Assembly (NCBI GenBank): GCA_914767885.1
Contig: CAJZBQ010000045.1
Coordinates: 461,001-525,000 of the forward strand
DNA length: 64,000 nt
Reading direction: 5' to 3'
DNA from: Blepharisma stoltei
Taxonomy: Eukaryota; Ciliophora; Heterotrichea; Heterotrichida; Blepharismidae
Shown: positions 43,573 to 55,591 of the stretch, one piece after another
Layout: the number at the start of each line of letters is the position of its first letter
Numbering within the stretch: position 1 is the first letter of the stretch
The notes under the pieces: generated by a model
What the model was told of the DNA's origin: nothing
What the model saw: only the letters and a program-made list of their open reading frames with translations
The model's database searches: none
Made by a program: the position numbers and the translations under genes

Positions 43573-43800
43573 AAAGGATCTGTTTGAAATTCGCCTTTTA
43601 GGTGCCTTTTATGTGATCGTTGTTTTAAAAAGAAACAACAATTGCAGATACACCTGGTATCTCACCTAAATACAAGAGCCTTTATATGCACTGAATGCCA
43701 AAAAACCTATAAGTACAAAAAAGGCTTAAATAGGCACATTCGGAATAATCATGGCAGTCTATGGGTAGAAATAAAGGAATCAAGAAGCAGAAGAAAATAG
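43573..43800 (+). pseudogene. C2H2 zinc-finger ORF without start codon
   Basis: An open frame encoding two C2H2-type fingers: CLLCDRCFKKKQQLQIHLVSH and CTECQKTYKYKKGLNRHIRNNH-like spacing, ending KESRSRRK before TAG. No ATG lies in the open part, and the upstream gene starts divergently only about 40 bp away. It may be a gene fragment or an exon whose start is hidden by an unrecognised insertion. Residue use is clearly protein-like. Kept as partial. Confidence 0.5.
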
Positions 43801-43805
43801 ATTGC

Positions 43806-44126
43806 ATGATTGCTCATGAAGAGTGCTTAGACTTGCAGAAATTATATGACAGCTTTACAGTTGATCTCTGCAATCTCAAATCAACTCTACTCCTCCAATG
43901 TTGAAGGAGATGCGCCTTCTACATGCTATGGTTCACCTCAGTACCAAAACAATCCTATGGAAGCAACCAAGACCACTACTTATCGTCAGATTTTGGAAAC
44001 TCAAACAAACTATCAAGAGGAGCTCAAAACCCAACACCAGAAATTCAAAAAGTTTGTCAGAAATTAAATCTTTTAATTTTATCAGATGAGATCAGACTAA
44101 GATCTTTTATCAGAAAATTAATTTAA
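43806..44126 (+). CDS. Hypothetical ORF following the zinc-finger frame
   Basis: 106 aa with one TGA read as Trp, starting MIAHEECLDLQKLYDS and ending LRSFIRKLI. It starts 6 nt after the zinc-finger frame stops, in another frame, so both could be parts of one gene joined by an unseen intron, IES or frameshift. Composition is rich in Ser/Gln/Asn. No domain recognised. Confidence 0.35.
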
Positions 44127-44295
44127 GATCAGAACCTATTTTATCAGAAAAATAATTATAGATCAGATTCAGATCAAAATCGGAATATTCAAAATAATAT
44201 ACAAGTTTGAAAAATTGAAGAGAAGAAATAAAGAATTATGCGTTTTTACACGTTTAAACTTTAATAATAATAACATATAAAAATTAAATTACTTA

Positions 44296-46776
44296 TTATC
44301 GCTTTTGTTTTTTCTTTTCTTTTAGGAGCTTTAACTTCTTAAAGTCATCTTGGCTGATAGGAGGGTCAATTTTTTTGGCTAGAAGGTTGTCCCAATTAAT
44401 GTCTCTGAAAAAGTTATGTTGCTTTACTTGCTGAATTGTTGGGCGTTCTTCTGGATTTTTTTTCATTACTAAATTAATCAAGTCTTTAGCATCTGAGTCC
44501 ATGGGCTCTGGGAATATTATTTTTGACTTAGAGATTCGCTGATATAAGACAGTGATATTTTCTGTATAAAATGGAGGCTGACCTACAAGCATCTCATATA
44601 AATTTGCACCAATGCAGTAAACATCTGCAGGTTTCCAAGCTCCAGTTTGAGCAAGAAGTTCAGGTGGCAGATAAGCGGGTGATCCACAAAATGACATGGC
44701 TGGGTTAGATTCAGTCACATTTTCTTTTGCTAAGCCAAAATCAGCAAGTCTGATATGCCCTACTTCATCAACCAAAATATTCTGAGGCTTCAGATCACGA
44801 TACACAATGTCTAGCGAATGCAAATGTTCTATCGCCAATATAATTTCAGCTATATAAAACTTTGAGATAGCCGTGCTCAAATAGTGAGCATGCTCTAAAA
44901 TCAACGATAAATCTCCATTAGGACAGTACTCTAAAGTCATAAACAAGTGCCGATTTGTCTGAAACGCCCAATATATCGGTATAATAAAAGGATGTCTTAT
45001 AGACTTTAATATCTTGCACTCAGCAATAGCATACCTCAGCTGCTTTTTTGACTTCAGCATAGGCTTATTAAGTACTTTTAGTGCATAAGTTTCTTGACTG
45101 TCCTTTTTAATGACCTTGTATACATGTCCAAAGCTCCCAGAACCAATTTCTTCAATGACATCAAAACTATTTTCATTAATATGTCTTCCTTCATCATATT
45201 CCACGGCTTCTTCTTCAAAGCTGAGCCGGTGTTCAAAGCTTGACATTTGCATAGGGACTCGGTTTTCTTCTTGAGTTTCCAGCCATTCTTTGTTTTCTGG
45301 GTGATGGATGTATAAGTGAAAGAAGTTGATGCACTCGTATAATCGGCTTATTCATTCTGCTGATTTGTCTTTAGAGGCTGTATAGTACTTTAAGGTGATA
45401 TCACGAGTGCTTACAATAAAATAGAATTTGCCTTCAGACATGGTAGAAGTCACACTTTTTACTTCTTGGATATCAATGAAGGGTATTATAATGTCAGGCT
45501 GAGAGCCTTCTAAATACGCGTTTTTCGTATTATAATGTACGAAAGTCCCATTTTGGGTGTCAATTACTAGAAATACCAGCTTGTCATTGATTTGCCAAGA
45601 GGAAATCGAATAGACTTCGCCTGTAAACCCTGAAGGCCGCTCTTCTGTTTTCTTGCCGTATTTTTCTAATAGCTCTTCTCCAATGTATTTTGGTATCAGT
45701 TCTGCGATTTCTATATTAGTTGCCAGCTCTAATGCGGTCTTCCCATAAGGATCTTCTAATTTTATAGCAGCTTTCCGATCAAGAAGCACCCTAACAATTT
45801 CTGTATACCCCATTAATGAAGCTAAATGAAGTCCAGTTCCTCTTTCTGCAGTCATTTTATTAATTTGCACATATGGTTGGTTAAGTAGCATTTCTACACA
45901 TTCCTTATACCCTTAAGTAAAATTGTGACGTTGACGGAAATAGGACTCCGAGGCGCACTCCTTATGGACCGATCCTGATGAAATTAAAAGTAGGGTCTCT
46001 GTTCCTTTTATAGTAGGCCTTTAGGGTTTAGGAATGCCTTGCCGTACAGGGAAGTTTTGTTCCTCCCTCGAAGGATTTTCTGTCCCTGTCAGATCGGCTA
46101 GACAGGTTTTATCTACCACATGGGTTTTTTTTCTATCACTACTATCGAGGCACTTAACATCGTGGCCCTTCCCTATGAAACCATCCCTTGGACAGATGTT
46201 TTCATTAGGAAATCAAGAGTGACCTTTTGGAGCCAAGATAGGCGACTGCTACTGGGATTTACCCACTTATGTCCAGCATAACTTATAACTTGACTTATGT
46301 CCTTGATAGCAAGCTATTTGCAAGGGAGTCCAATGGTCATCAGTTTCAATGTTGCAGTTTGCACCTAATTCTATTAACTCTTTTACAATATTTGCATGAC
46401 CCATATAGCAAGCAAAATGGATGCAACTTCATTTTCCATTATGAGGAGAGTTCAATAGTTCTGTAATGTCTTCTACTAGCACTCTCATATTGCGAGTTCT
46501 CATGTAGTCTTTGAGGACTGAAAATAAATCACGGACTTTTCCTTCTTGACAAGCGATGACACATTGAGTCAGCCAGGGTTCATAGTCTACGCTTGGGTTT
46601 TCGATTTCTTCTGTTTCTTGGATGCTTTCTATATGAGGAGTAGGAGTAAGAGAACCTTTCTTTTCAGTTGAAGCTGCTGGCGCTGGGTTGAATACAGGCT
46701 GAACAGAGTGCCTTCTTACTACTTTGGGGGTTTCTTCGGAACCTGCTTGAGGAACTATAGGGTTTTCTGTTGTTTT
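44296..46776 (-). CDS. Ankyrin-PH-AGC protein kinase (5' end unresolved)
   Basis: About 696 aa are supported once retroposon R8 is removed. Order: Ser/Pro-rich N-terminus, ankyrin repeats (WSCIHFACYMGHANIVKELI; WTPLQIACYQGHKECVEMLL; GTGLHLASLMGYTEIVRVLL), a PH-like domain (VYSISSWQINDKLVFLVI ... YYTASKDKSAEWISRLYEC), and an AGC kinase (GSGSFGHVYK, ALKVL, YRDLKPQN, DFGLA, GSPAYLPPEL, APE replaced by PPE). TGA codes Trp at about 45349. The kinase is probably recruited to membranes by the PH domain. No ATG is in frame upstream of 46776; the first exon probably lies beyond an intron or IES at 46780-46900. Confidence 0.8.
45906..46295. mobile_element. Retroposon R8 in the ankyrin-PH-kinase gene
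   Basis: About 377 bp between 13-bp repeats (45904-45916, 46294-46306) that differ by three transitions. Each repeat has TA; TA-to-TA removal gives IACYQGHKECVEMLL, an exact ankyrin repeat. The interior has higher GC and no ORF homology. Confidence 0.75.
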
Positions 46777-46927
46777 CTAACTCTAGCATTATAATTATTT
46801 TTAATTTTATTTTAAGTCATAATTTCTAACTAATTTTTAAGTAATTTATGGTCCATTTCCTTAAATTAAATTGCGTGGTATATAAGCTATTATAAATTTT
46901 AGACATTAGAAATCCATACTTTAGCAT

Positions 46928-47206
46928 TTAGTTATAAAATAATCAAATCCTAAGGTAAGTAAATTTTACAGCTTCTAAAAAGATTTGACTCCCATTTTGC
47001 ACATTGAATAGTGAGATTTTCGATGAAGTCGGAAGCAAAATCTATTTATCAAATACTCTTGCTCCTGAACTGAACAAACTTAATTTCTGTAGATGAGGGG
47101 GCACCAGTGTTATTCGAGCTACTTCATCTTTGAGATCTTTTACTTTTGTATTCGGCTCAACGTTGAGTTCAAAAGTGTTATCCCCAAATTTGATAGTAAT
47201 TTTCAT
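46928..47206 (-). CDS. Ubiquitin-like domain protein
   Basis: 87 aa with one 15-nt intron (47042-47056). MKITIKFGDNTFELNVEPNT, KVKDLKDEVARITLVPPHLQ and QNGSQIFLEAVKF show the beta-grasp pattern of UBL domains (K27-like helix, NGS before the last strand). No terminal di-glycine, so it is not a conjugated modifier. An upstream in-frame ATG at 47257 would add 17 aa; the ATG at 47206 is preferred since the UBL fold begins there. Confidence 0.65.
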
Positions 47207-47314
47207 TATGTCGACAACTTTAAAAAATAATTTCATATTTCGATTGTGATTTCTCAATCAAATTTAAGCTAAATTAATATCAAAAATATCTTTCAGTTTA
47301 AATTACGTTTAATT

Positions 47315-48045
47315 CTAAATCAATATACACGAGCATGTATCACTTCTCATTCCGTCCTTTTTAGATTGTGTCTTAAGGGTGTTTTGATACTGCACTAACT
47401 GGGAGACAAACCCATTATTTGGCTGTGCTTCTGGGTGCTTCTTTTTTATACTTCTTTTCTTGGAGTGGCGCTGCAAGTGCAGGCCACTCCATGTGGAATT
47501 CCTGTGTTGGTTTAACCAACATAGGAGTTGGTCGAACCAAAACTGTGCGTTGGTTCGACCAACCCATGAATTCCCCATGGAGTGGCCTGCGCTTGCAGCG
47601 CCACTCCAAGGAAGTTTCTATATGCTAAAATTTATTAATGGGTATAATCATTATTTTTAAATATTTTAACTTAAATTAATTTATAATAGTATAATAATTC
47701 TAGTGCTTGAGTAAATCCAATATTCTTTGTCTTCATCAAATATGCGATTAAAATAGTTGGAGCTCTGGAAATTCCAGTGTCACAATGAATGAGGATTTTT
47801 CCTTTTTGCTTTACACAATTCTGAATAAATTCGGAGCATTCTTCAAAATATTGATGAATGTTGCAAGACGCAAGATCGTAAATGTTGATTTGCTTATAAG
47901 TGTATTGGTTTGGAAAACGCTGTGCTAGGCCTTCTCCTACAATTAATATGTGGGTTATTTGGTGATGCTGAAGTAATACTATGTTGGACGCTGCATCGTA
48001 ATTTCCAATCAAAATTCCTGGAATCACCTTATTGATAGTGTACAT
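47315..48045 (-). CDS. Dual-specificity protein phosphatase
   Basis: 161 aa after removal of the IES at 47447-47691. MYTINKVIPGILIGNYDAAS is the typical DSP start; general acid Asp in INIYDLASCNI; P-loop HCDTGISRAPT with Cys and Arg present; the C-terminal PNNGFVSQLVQYQ helix is supplied only after IES removal (QALELLKKKHPEAQPNN). Tail CSCILI. It removes phosphate from Tyr and Ser/Thr; the substrate is unknown. Confidence 0.85.
47447..47691. mobile_element. Hairpin-bearing IES in the phosphatase gene
   Basis: 245 bp, TATA-flanked. It contains a GC-rich inverted repeat at 47459-47610 (CTTGGAGTGGCGCTGCAAG arms) whose loop is itself made of palindromes such as GTTGGTTTAACCAAC and GTTGGTTCGACCAAC. 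Composition is unlike any neighbour. TA-to-TA removal completes the DSP helix in frame. Confidence 0.75.
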
Positions 48046-48181
48046 TTATTGAGGTTTTGAAAAAAATTTAGAAGATTAAACTGTATTTTTCACATTATTT
48101 CTTGACTGAGCTTTTCAGGATAGAATAACACCAGCACTTCAAATATTATTAGAAAATTTTGAGCTAAGATGAATCATATAG

Positions 48182-50002
<1,821 letters not shown>

Positions 50003-50426
50003 TATTTTTTAAATTTTAAGAAACATTGAATTTTAAAAATGAAAAATATATAATATAAGCATATCTTTAATAAATCCAATAATAGAGGAATTTAGAAATA
50101 ATAAATAAATTTATCTATACACTTTTTATCTATCAGCTATTCTAATTGGTTTAATTTTATAGTTGTGATGATTTTATAATCCTAATATAATTTTAAGATC
50201 ATCTTCAATAAACACCATGCTTCTTAATAGTCTAATGGTTCATTCATTATATATATAAGATTAAGAGATCAAAGCGATATGACTTAAGAAAGTATAAAAA
50301 AATTGAATAACTTATAAAGAGAAATTAGATATATTAGATCTAGCCCTAATTTTATTAGTATTTATAATTAGCTTTGACATTGTGGAAACGTGCTTTTAAT
50401 GAGGATTAATATAAGCTACACCTAAA
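50003..50426. other. AT-rich divergent spacer
   Basis: Between the GH47 and coiled-coil gene starts. Nothing beyond low-complexity AT sequence is seen. Confidence 0.5.
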
Positions 50427-52593
50427 ATGGCGTCAAATTATCTTCAAGTTCAACTTGATTCACTTAATGCTTCAAAAATAATTCTTGATTCAATCTCAAT
50501 ACAAAAACAAATTAATTTAAATGATTAGAACGAATACTAACTTAAGCAGGGAGTATTACCAGAGCCTCTTTTTAACTCCTAATTGATGAAGTCAGTAGCC
50601 ATCTTGACATATAAGCATTCAAAAAGTCAAAGCCAAGAACTAGGTATACTTCACTGATCTGGTTGATTACTTCTAAATAGGCTCCAGTGTTTGCTCAGCT
50701 AAGAATCACCTTCCTGGGCCTGCCAAGCGGTAAAAAACTCAACTTATAAGTACCTCAGAACAGATCTCAGAGCTTTTAGAATCGATACACCTAGTTACCT
50801 GAATATTAGAAAAAATATCCACTGGAAAAACTGAATCCGATAATAATAAAATGCCAGAAAAGTTGCTTGTGATAACTTATTCCAACAATTCATTTTTTAT
50901 TATATTTCAATCTCAATACAAGTTTCTGACTCCTTCATCTCCGTTTTTACATCAGTCCAAGCCAAGCTCCTCTTCAAACCATCCAAAATTCCAAAAAAAC
51001 TCAAAACTTATTCAGATTCAAGCCAAATCCCACCCTCTAAAAATAATGAAAAACCCAAAATCAGCGACTCATTTACAGATGAAATTGAAAAAGCTAAAGC
51101 AGCCAAGCAGCTTACAAAAAAGCTAGAAAAAGAAATGCAAGAAAGGGAAAAACGAAAATATGAAAGAGAACAAGAGATGCTACTCAAAGAAGAGCAAGAA
51201 AGATACGAGCTCGAAAAACTAAAAGAATTAGCATTAAAACAGCAAGAAGACTTAAAAAACCAACGTTTAAAAGAGTTAAAAGAAAAATCTGAAGCAAGAA
51301 AACGCGAAATTGCTGCAATGAAAGAAATTGGAGAAACCGAATATAAAAAAGTTATATCTGAGAAGCCTTTATACAAAAAAATCCAAGAGAACTACCAACA
51401 AGAAATTCTAATGCCAGAATTGGAAAAGAAAAAAGCAGAATTAGCAAAGAAAAGAAATTTATTCAAACCTTTAGACCGTTATGATATATTGGAGCACTCA
51501 AAAAATCATGATGAGCTTATGCGGGAATCTGAAGAACGCAGAAAGCAAAACATAAGAAATCGGTCTTTAGAGTATAAAATGAATGCAGCGTCATTAAGCT
51601 TAAAAACAAGATTCACAGATGTAATACTAGAAGAAGAAAAAAAGAAAAAGGAAGAGCTTGAAAAGCAAGAGATTATAAAGAAAAGTTTATATGAAAAAAA
51701 GCAGCAGTATGCAGAAATTGTAAAAGAAATGTTCCAGCCTACAGTTGATCCTTATAAGCAGCATGAAATGCAGCTGATTGTAGAAAAGCTGAAACATAAT
51801 ATTCCTATGAAATCTATATCACACACTAAATCATCTAGAAGTGTATCTGAAAGAAGATCAGACAGCTCACGAGAAAAGGACACTAAGTCTGTTTTAAACA
51901 GAAAATGAAAAGAAAATCCTATGATTCCTAACTCCCCCCCCCTCCGTGAGTGAACAAAAAAATTTTGTTCACTCACGGAGGGGTTAATTTTTTTTTTTTA
52001 AAAAATTTATATATAAATTTTATAAAACATTTTTTTTCGAAATTTAAAAAAATCCTAATTCGCAAAAATTGGAAAGCAAATATTAATTTAATTTATAAAA
52101 TTTATGTTTTAAAAAGCAATTCGTTTAAAATTAAACAGAATTAGCTCTCTAGATTTCATTATACTAATTATCATTTATATATCAAATTTTTTTTTCCATA
52201 AAAAATTTTTGTTCACTCACGGAGGGTGGGTTTTTGGGCAAAAAATAGCGATTTTTCTAATGGTTTTGTTCACTCACGGAGGGGGGGAGTAAGCCAAAAC
52301 CCAAAAGAGAACCAGTTTTAATCGACTATTTAGGGGAAAGAAGAAACCAAAGAAAGCAAGAACAAGTCTCAGAAATTCAAAGGATTGACTGAGAAGAAGA
52401 CCTGTATGATGAAAATTTAACTGAAAACGAAAAAGCTGAAAAACTCAAAGCAAAAGCAGCAATGATGGAAAAAATTGCCAAAAAGCACGAAATTAATTTA
52501 AATGGACTAAGTGAGTTAGATATGGCTGGCCAAGTTAACGAAATGTATATCAACTCAATCAAAGCCAAATTGGCTGTTCTGGAACAAGTATAA
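50427..52593 (+). CDS. Coiled-coil protein, interrupted twice
   Basis: 462 aa after removal of a retroposon (50500-50916) and an IES (51929-52289); 463 codons with the stop. N-terminal segment MASNYLQVQLDSLNASKIIL, then a long Glu/Lys/Arg-rich coiled coil (about residues 75-330), a Ser-rich stretch (SHTKSSRSVSERRSDSS), and a conserved-looking C-terminus (PVLIDYLGERRNQR, HEINLNGLSELDMAGQVNEM). TGA codes Trp in NRKWKENPM and RIDWEEDLY. Such architecture is common in ciliary and basal-body proteins; the family is not identified. Confidence 0.75.
50500..50916. mobile_element. Retroposon R9 in the coiled-coil gene
   Basis: 401-bp insert between perfect 16-bp repeats TTCAATCTCAATACAA (50489-50504, 50906-50921), which contain TA. 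Removal gives LDSISIQVSDSFISV. The middle has a GC-richer block and no ORF of note. Confidence 0.85.
51929..52289. mobile_element. Family-A MITE as IES in the coiled-coil gene
   Basis: 361 bp, TAA repeats. A reference copy for family A: C-tract, TCCGTGAGTGAACAAA and its inverse as a hairpin, AT-rich interior with GATTTCATTATACTAAT, then two direct inverse copies separated by TGGGTTTTTGGGCAAAAAA and ATGGTTTTG, G-tract, GAG. Removal gives ENPMIPKPKPKREP. Confidence 0.9.
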
Positions 52594-52619
52594 ATAATAA
52601 AGATTTTAAAATTAATTTA

Positions 52620-54017
52620 TTAACTCCCCCCCCCCCCCCCTCCGTGAGCGAACAAAAAAATTTTGTTCGCTCACGGAGGGGGGTTAATTTTTTTTTTTAA
52701 AAAAAATTTATATATAAATTTTATAAAAAATATTTTTTTCGAAATTTAAAACAATCCTAATTTGCAAAAATTGGGAAGCAAATATTAATTTAATTTGCAA
52801 AATTTATGTTTTAAAACGCAATTTGTTTAAAATTAAACAGAATTAGCTCTAGATTTCATTATACTAATTATCACTTATATATCAAAATTTTTTTCCATAA
52901 AATTTTTTTTCTATTAAAAAAATTTTTGTTCACTCACGGAGGGTGGGTTTTTGGTCAAAAAATGGCGATTTTTCTAATGGTTTTGTTCGCTCACGGAGGG
53001 GGGGGGGGGGGGGGAGTAAGACTTATTTATATTCAATCTTGTACCTTTAATCATGTCAACTGCAAGACAATTAATTTGTTTGTTTTCCTTCAAACATTTA
53101 ATAATGTTTTTGGTGTTTTTTATAATCATATTTATTAGTAAATTTCTCCTTTCGTATGATTTGGCAATATCACAAAAGCAATCTGCCAAATAGGTTTCTC
53201 CAGAGTTATTCAGCCTCTCATATATTTCTTCAATTACAGCTCTTGGGTACACATCAAAATCCAAGTACGCAGCTTGATAGTGTACTCCTCTTTTTCAGAA
53301 TCAAAACATATTTAATCTTTCTTGAGAAAAAGCAAGTTTAGCGTCACCTCAATTAATTTCTTTTTGATTTGTGAGCATACATTTTTGACATATCGGTCTT
53401 TTTCTTACATGGCATCTATAAATTAATTCATGCCCTGTTTCTCGGCATATATTGCAACTCATATAAATTGTTTGGAAATATCTTTCCCTTACACTACCGC
53501 CTATTAAGCAAAGCTGTCCAAAATCCCTTAACAAGTAAAAGGATCAAATTTCATTAGTTCAACAAAGCTCATAAAGGTCCTTATTGACTAATGAAACAGC
53601 CCCTAGGACTTCCTTATAATTCAAAAATTTTAAAACTTCAAGTCACGGTCTCTTCAAATTCGTCTGAATTGGCCCTTGCATCGTTTTAGTAATCACGATC
53701 TGTGGAATTTGTGTTGCTCGCAGTGCAAAATTTCAGTTGTCGATCCACTTCATTATTTCAGGGTCATTGATTTCTTGAGGGATCGTCAGAGGTATCAGCA
53801 TTTTAAAATCTCTTGGGCTGACGCATTTAATGTGGAAAGTCCTGGTTTCTATTTGGAATATTAATTTGAAGCCCATCTGTATTACTACATCGTCAGTAAT
53901 TGCTTCGTTACATTCGTAGCAGTATTCACAAATATCATTTTCTTCTAATTTTACAAGAGAAATGCCTTGAATAATGCTTCGCGTTAATCTGAATTTTTCT
54001 ATACTCAAGTAAGCCAT
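52620..54017 (-). CDS. F-box protein with Cys-rich segments
   Basis: 333 aa. An N-terminal Cys pattern (CEYCYECNEAI ... FHIKC) suggests zinc binding. The F-box is in the middle (WLEVLKFLNYKEVLGAVSLV NKDLYELC, about residues 110-150), followed by a second Cys cluster (CNICRETGHELIYRCHVRKR, CQKC) and a helical C-terminus. F-box proteins recruit substrates to SCF ubiquitin ligases. The stop codon TAA exists only after excision of the IES at 52621-53016; in the uncut DNA the frame runs on into the MITE. Confidence 0.7.
52621..53016. mobile_element. Family-A MITE at the stop codon of the F-box gene
   Basis: 396 bp with the longest homopolymers in the window: a 14-nt C-tract at the left and 18-nt G-tract at the right. 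TAA repeats. Hairpin pair left, direct pair right. Excision brings TA next to an A and forms TAA for the minus-strand gene (KSstop). Confidence 0.9.
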
Positions 54018-54372
54018 TGCATCCAAATATCTAATTGAAAGAATAATACAAATTTCGCATTTTTATAACGAAATTCAGAAATCTACCAGAAACTGTATCT
54101 AATAAATAGAAAATTTAAAGTGTATACTGTAATGCAAATCACCATTTGGCAGAGAACGGCCTGTAGCTACCATTGCAATTTTTTGAAAATTTAAATCAAT
54201 GGATAAGATTTATTTTAAAACCATGATGGATTTATTTAAATACAAAAATTTTGAGAGAAATTTTTCCTGTGCCCTTCACTTTGTCAATTTTGGTGCTCCA
54301 ATTTTTTCAAGGTGCTTTTCAAGCTCTGCATTTCCTTTTAAAATAAGCTTCTTTTAAAAATGCGTAATAAAA
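54018..54372. other. Divergent spacer
   Basis: Between F-box and SAS6-like genes. A short GC-richer patch lies near 54120-54180. No clear feature. Confidence 0.45.
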
Positions 54373-55041
54373 ATGAGCGAAGATCGTGGAAACAGCTTAA
54401 TTAACTCCTTTGACTTTTCAGCAATCGAAGAAATGGACCCTAGTCTTAGCGATGGCCATCATGTAGCTTATGACCGTGAAGTTCCTTTTGAGCTCAGAAT
54501 TCAAGAGTCAGGGAGTGGGCCTCAAGAAGTCGGTACCTTAGAAGCTATCAAGGTAAAAGTTCTTGTCTTAGGTGAAAACACTAATCCTCAGCACGTGAAG
54601 ATTGAATTTACGAGCGAAAATGACCTCTTCTTCCACTATATTCATTCTTTAGATGAAGCTGCCTTTCACCAGCTACAAGAAACCCAAAAATTGATGATCG
54701 AATTTTCAGAACTCCCAACAATTCTTATAAGGATGCTGAATTCTTGCATAAAGGAGCCACATAACTTTTTGGCTGTTTTTATTATGCATAGAGATGGAAG
54801 AGCAAGGCTTGACTTCATTCAGAACATGGAATACAAATTCATTGAGCTGCTATCATTGGATTTCATGGCAAGCACTGAAGAAATGGTTCGTCAGCAAATT
54901 ACCTATCGCTATAATGCCGTTAAAAGTAAGCTTGCTATTATGCAAGCTAGACTACAAGACGTGAATGCGCTCATTAAAGTGAAAAATCCATCGCTATTGC
55001 TGCAATTGCAAAAACAATCGAGAAAGCCTGCTCAAGGGTAA
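54373..55041 (+). CDS. SAS6-like (SAS6L) protein
   Basis: 222 aa, made almost only of the SAS-6 N-terminal head domain: VKIEFTSENDLFFHYIHSLD, FHQLQETQKLMIEFSELPT, FLAVFIMHRDGRARLDFIQN, MEYKFIELLSLDF. True SAS-6 carries a long coiled coil after this head for centriole cartwheel assembly; here only a short helix follows. This fits SAS6L, a shorter paralogue known in apicomplexans and other protists at apical or basal-body structures. The name rests on the domain and length. Uninterrupted. Confidence 0.75.
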   Translation: MSEDRGNSLINSFDFSAIEEMDPSLSDGHHVAYDREVPFELRIQESGSGPQEVGTLEAIKVKVLVLGENTNPQHVKIEFTSENDLFFHYIHSLDEAAFHQLQETQKLMIEFSELPTILIRMLNSCIKEPHNFLAVFIMHRDGRARLDFIQNMEYKFIELLSLDFMASTEEMVRQQITYRYNAVKSKLAIMQARLQDVNALIKVKNPSLLLQLQKQSRKPAQG

Positions 55042-55591
55042 CTAAAATTTATTTAAGATTTTAAATACATGATATTTCAAAATAAGCTATAAATAGGCAG
55101 CTCATTAATAAATATTAAATTCGATAAAAGTGTTTTTATTATTTTTCCTAAATCTAAAAGCAGCTGGTTGTTTTATATGCAAATTATACTTTCGCTAAAT
55201 TTCAGAATGAGCAATAATTTTTCAAAATAAAAATGAAAATTATGTCTTAAAAATAGAAAATAATCACCTAAAATCAATAAGTAAGTATAAAAAGTTAAAT
55301 TATTTTCGAAAATTAAGCCAGATATTATCCTCAGATATATACATTTGGCATATATAATCTCTAAAATTAGAAATAAAATATTTAAACCTAAAAAATACTT
55401 CAAGTTTATAAATAATAGCAAATCTTAAAATATAACTATGATTATTTTATGTCTATATGCATAAAAACTTTTTAGTATCAAGATTTCATACAAATAGCAT
55501 TTTCCCTCAAAATTAAAATTTAATTATTCAGAAAACCAATTTACTAGATATGCTGAGAATGATGAAATTAAAACTACTTTTTATAATAAAC
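55042..55591. other. AT-rich spacer
   Basis: Convergent spacer, very AT-rich, no feature found. Confidence 0.5.

Noticed and set aside
51921-53022. CRISPR-like array from repeated GTGAGCGAAC motifs
   Set aside because: Repeats are the ends of three independent MITEs with irregular spacing; the genome is eukaryotic.
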